Shown: one piece after another, positions 61,237-64,000 of the stretch
Layout: each line of letters begins with the position of its first letter
How positions within the stretch are numbered: the first letter of the stretch is position 1
Source of the DNA: Ovis canadensis
Lineage: Eukaryota; Chordata; Mammalia; Artiodactyla; Bovidae
NCBI RefSeq assembly: GCF_042477335.2
Contig: NC_091245.1
Coordinates: 31,878,501 to 31,942,500, forward strand
Length of the DNA stretch: 64,000 bases
Direction of reading: 5' to 3'
The notes under the pieces: generated by a model
Seen by the model: only the letters and a program-made list of their open reading frames with translations
Told to the model about the DNA's origin: nothing
The model's database searches: none
Made by a program: the position numbers and the translations under genes

Positions 61237-62207
61237 AGAACCAATTATATCTTAAGCACCTACCATGTTTAGTCATACAAGATTTTAAGCAAACTATTTA
61301 TGTCATTGTCAAAAATGTGGCAATAATACTACAAATTGGGAGTATCTGGAAAGAAGGAAGAGGGAAATAATTCAAAACAGAATTTACTTAAATGATTCTT
61401 CTCTCATGTTTGAATTCTGTGTCAAATATGATATAATAAATCTACCTTTTTTCAGATTTATACCAGGCCTTCTCAGTGCTCTAGTAATTCACAATTAAGT
61501 AGTATAATGGTTATACTGTATACTATAAATTTGCTTTTAGTAAGAAATTTGGTGGTTAAGATAAAGAAATGTGCTTTGGAGGGCTTATTGCTGCTGAACA
61601 ACTATTCCCAAAGAACTTACGTGTCATTCTAAGGGAAATCTTGGTCTTTTACTCCATTTAATACATATAGTAAGATTTTCTATTTGAGATAGAACAAAGC
61701 TAGATGAGATAATTGATAGATCACAGAATGAAAATTTAAATTTTCATTGACCCTTTGAATTGCTAGGTAGGATTTGATAGGGATAAGTGTCAAATCTAGG
61801 GTAAAAACGAAAATGAAAAGCAGGTATATAAGAGAGTAGAACAGTTGATAGCAGTTCTAAGATATTGACGTTTTATCTGACCATGAATTTTGGAAGTATA
61901 TATTATGAGTACTTAAGTGTAAAGATTGTTTTGGGTAGAAAATAGACATATAGATTGATATTGATGAACCATGTTAGTAGATAGTTGTAGAAGTATTAAT
62001 AGTATAGTTCTGTACTTTGTATTAAGCTAAATGTTGAATATTGACTTTAGTTCTTGGTTCCACAATTTGGAAAAAAAATATCTTAGCCACTTATATTTCC
62101 TTCAGAGAATGATCATTATAACTACGGGAGTTCAGAAAGTTTGCCATGTGAGGTATGGTAAATAATATTTTCCTAGATTTTATCTGGAATTTATCTAGAT
62201 TTAATCT
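61237..62207 (+). other. Unannotated AT-rich intron 1 sequence
   Basis: Nothing recognised. Confidence 0.6.
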
Positions 62208-62452
62208 GGAAAAGAACCTGATGCTGGAAAAGATCAAAGGCAAAAGGAGAAGCTGACAATGGAGGATGAGATGGTTGGATGGCATCACCGACTCGACGGA
62301 CATGAGTTTGAGCAAGCTCCGGGAGTTGGTGATGAACAGGGAAGACTGCTGAGCTGCAGGTCATGGGGTCCTGAAGAGTCGGACATGACTGAGCAACTGA
62401 ACTGAATTGATAAACACATGCGCACACACACACACAGAGACACACACACACT
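62208..62452 (+). mobile_element. BovB 3' end followed by (CA)n
   Basis: 62208-62409 is the BovB end ('cctgatgctggaaaagatc', ACTCGACGGACATGAGTTTG, 'gcaactgaactgaattga'). 62422-62451 is a CA repeat with one GAGA interruption. Confidence 0.92.
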
Positions 62453-62934
62453 TGTATATTTTAATGTGATTGTCTTCCCTATCTGGCTGTGATTTCTAAC
62501 TTGCATCAAATGAACTTTCTAGTTAAAGTGGAATTGAAAATCTGGAGAAAATCTGAAGGCAGCCAGGACTTGTGTGGTTGATATCCCTGTGAGAAGAAAA
62601 ATGCATTGGAGTGAGTCTGACATTTTGTTTGCCTTTTCTCTTTGAGTCATTTGCTAATTTGTAAAGATGGTAAATGTAAGAAGCCAAACAGAGAACAGTG
62701 GATAAAAGACAGAAAAGCTAGGCATAGTTTGAATCCTGGGGAGACAGCAGTTGGAGTTCATAGCTTATCAAGGAGGAGAGTTGCAGGTAATCACTTGGGT
62801 TTTTGTTTGCAAGCCCTTGAAGACTGAAATCCTTAGAATCAGCTTAATACTAGACATATTAAGATGATCTGCCTCCTGTCTTTATTCTCTGAAGGAGAAT
62901 AAAATAATATGGACCCTCTATAGTTTTTCACACA
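62453..62934 (+). other. Unannotated intron 1 sequence
   Basis: Nothing recognised. Confidence 0.55.
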
Positions 62935-63060
62935 CAGTGTTCAACATTCTAGGAAACAAGGGCAAGACAATAAAAAAAAAACCCATAGGAATTCAGATAT
63001 TTAAGCTATCAGACATGGACTTTAAAATAATTACGATTGAAGTGATGTCAGTATCATGAT
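62935..63060 (+). mobile_element. L1 5'-region fragment
   Basis: 'Aattcagatatttaagctat' and 'agacatggactttaaaataa' match the early L1M (ORF1-side) text in sense. Confidence 0.6.
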
Positions 63061-63689
63061 GGTATGAGTTATTTCTTTTTTTCCTCTCCCCTTCAATGTA
63101 CATCTAATTGGACATGCATAACCAAAAAATTTAAAAAAAGCTCTTCTGCCTAGCATGCCGGGACACTCGAGATCCATCCATCTTTGTACCTGAAAGTGGG
63201 TGGATTGGAATGCAGAAAAGGCTGTGAAGTGAGGGAATGTTGCCAGTAGGTCTGCAGTGGGTCAGCACAGACCTTTTTTGGCAAAGGAGGTGGAGGGTGA
63301 TGGTGGTGAGTAGGGGTCTGCCCAGCTGTCCATGCTGCAGGAGAGGGACCTGTTGCTCTCTCTGTGGAGAGTACTCAGTGACTGGAGAGAGGGAAAGGAA
63401 AGAAAAGGGCAAAGAGAACGGAAAGAAAGCATCTCCTGTCCATTAGTCCTATGATTCTGGCCATAGGACTACCCATGGGCTGGTGGGACCCTCACCCCAA
63501 ACTTGGGGATCCCTCTACTGGGTTGTGGGCACACCCAAAGCCCAAAGATTAGCATACATCTTCTCCAATGTGCCACTAGCTACCCTCTCCTCTTTTATTT
63601 TCTCTGCCAACTTATTTTTGTTGTTGATGCACATTCTTAACTCCCAACCTTGTACTGGTAAGAGAAATGAAAAAAATTAAAAATAATAA
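63061..63689 (+). other. Moderately GC-rich sequence of unclear origin
   Basis: Between two L1-like pieces; richer in G/C than its neighbours (63160-63560), with short frames on both strands. It may be L1 5' UTR, but I cannot confirm this. Confidence 0.35.
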
Positions 63690-64000
63690 TAACCTGTGTT
63701 ATAGCACCACCTTCTGGAAAACCAAAGGAAGACTTCTAATTACCAACCTACTGAATTGTTAGGAGTAAAGTAAACAAAGCCTTGCCTAAATAAAGAAAAA
63801 TCTTTGCCACTTCAAATGTGAGAGCAAAGTCTCATTTCATCAAACACCATGGGAAAATATCATTGTAATCTTGTTATCACAAGGAGAAAAAGACAGTTTT
63901 CCCACAACCAAACCCAAAGATCTGGAATACTGTGATCTCAACAGTTAAAAATAGCTATTAAGAGGAAATTCTGTGAGCTGCAGGAAAACTTAGGCAATAC
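63690..64000 (+). mobile_element. L1 5' UTR/ORF1 start, running off the right edge
   Basis: 'Caccttctggaaaaccaaag', 'gagcaaagtctcatttcatc' and 'gagctgcaggaaaacttagg' correspond to the 5' end and ORF1 leader of artiodactyl L1 in sense orientation. The rest should continue beyond 64000. Confidence 0.75.

Overview
The window is nuclear DNA from a ruminant, most likely a bovid or another pecoran. The evidence is the repeat content. It carries many BovB (RTE-type) LINE copies ending in the ACTGA-repeat tail, dozens of Bov-tA/Bov-A2 tRNA-derived SINEs, CHR-type SINEs, and L1 3' ends of the ruminant type. These lie over much older mammalian L2, MIR, L1M and DNA-transposon remnants. The exact species cannot be read from the sequence.

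Only one protein-coding gene is supported: the first coding exon of PRKAA2, the alpha-2 catalytic subunit of AMP-activated protein kinase, on the + strand. The ATG is at 48483 in a strong Kozak context. The exon encodes 31 codons plus one base, reaching through the glycine-rich ATP loop, and ends at a 5' splice site at 48576/48577. It sits in a GC-rich, CpG-dense, TATA-less promoter island (about 47900-48850) with a clear GC-box cluster. Everything from 48577 to the right edge is PRKAA2 intron 1. Everything left of about 47.9 kb is intergenic upstream sequence with no gene I recognise.

Layout. 1-10.6 kb: 3' BovB copies, Bov-tA, L2, MIR and old L1. 10.6-17 kb: more SINEs, a minus-strand BovB, an unclassified pair of direct repeats, and a 2.27-kb BovB (14628-16893) with relics of the endonuclease end and reverse transcriptase. 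17-24 kb: a nested stack (old L2 cut by an L1, cut in turn by BovB ends and Bov-tA), then another BovB. 24-35 kb: an L1 split by two SINEs, an L1 pair in inverted orientation, and a long repeat-poor AT-rich stretch. 35-36.3 kb: a 9-bp minisatellite, an LTR-like segment and a 45-bp inverted repeat. 36.3-47.7 kb: long L2 relics, a BovB 3' end and quiet sequence. 47.9-48.85 kb: the PRKAA2 CpG-island promoter and exon 1. 48.6-64 kb: intron 1, holding a complete Tigger/MER8-like MITE, an antisense BovB of 3531 bp with a perfect 12-bp target-site duplication, an inverted pair of BovB 3' ends, and the 5' part of an L1 that runs off the right edge.

The long open frames are almost all broken BovB ORF2 relics or the shared BovB/Bov-A tails. 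No CRISPR array, bacterial-type operon or clearly novel system is present. The observations most worth checking are the non-consensus PRKAA2 donor, the inverted BovB pair in the intron, the 36-kb inverted repeat, the 13-14 kb direct repeats and the quiet upstream blocks as possible regulatory DNA. Repeat names and boundaries come from recognition of consensus-like text and were not computed; most boundaries are good to about 10-30 bp, except where a target-site duplication fixes them.
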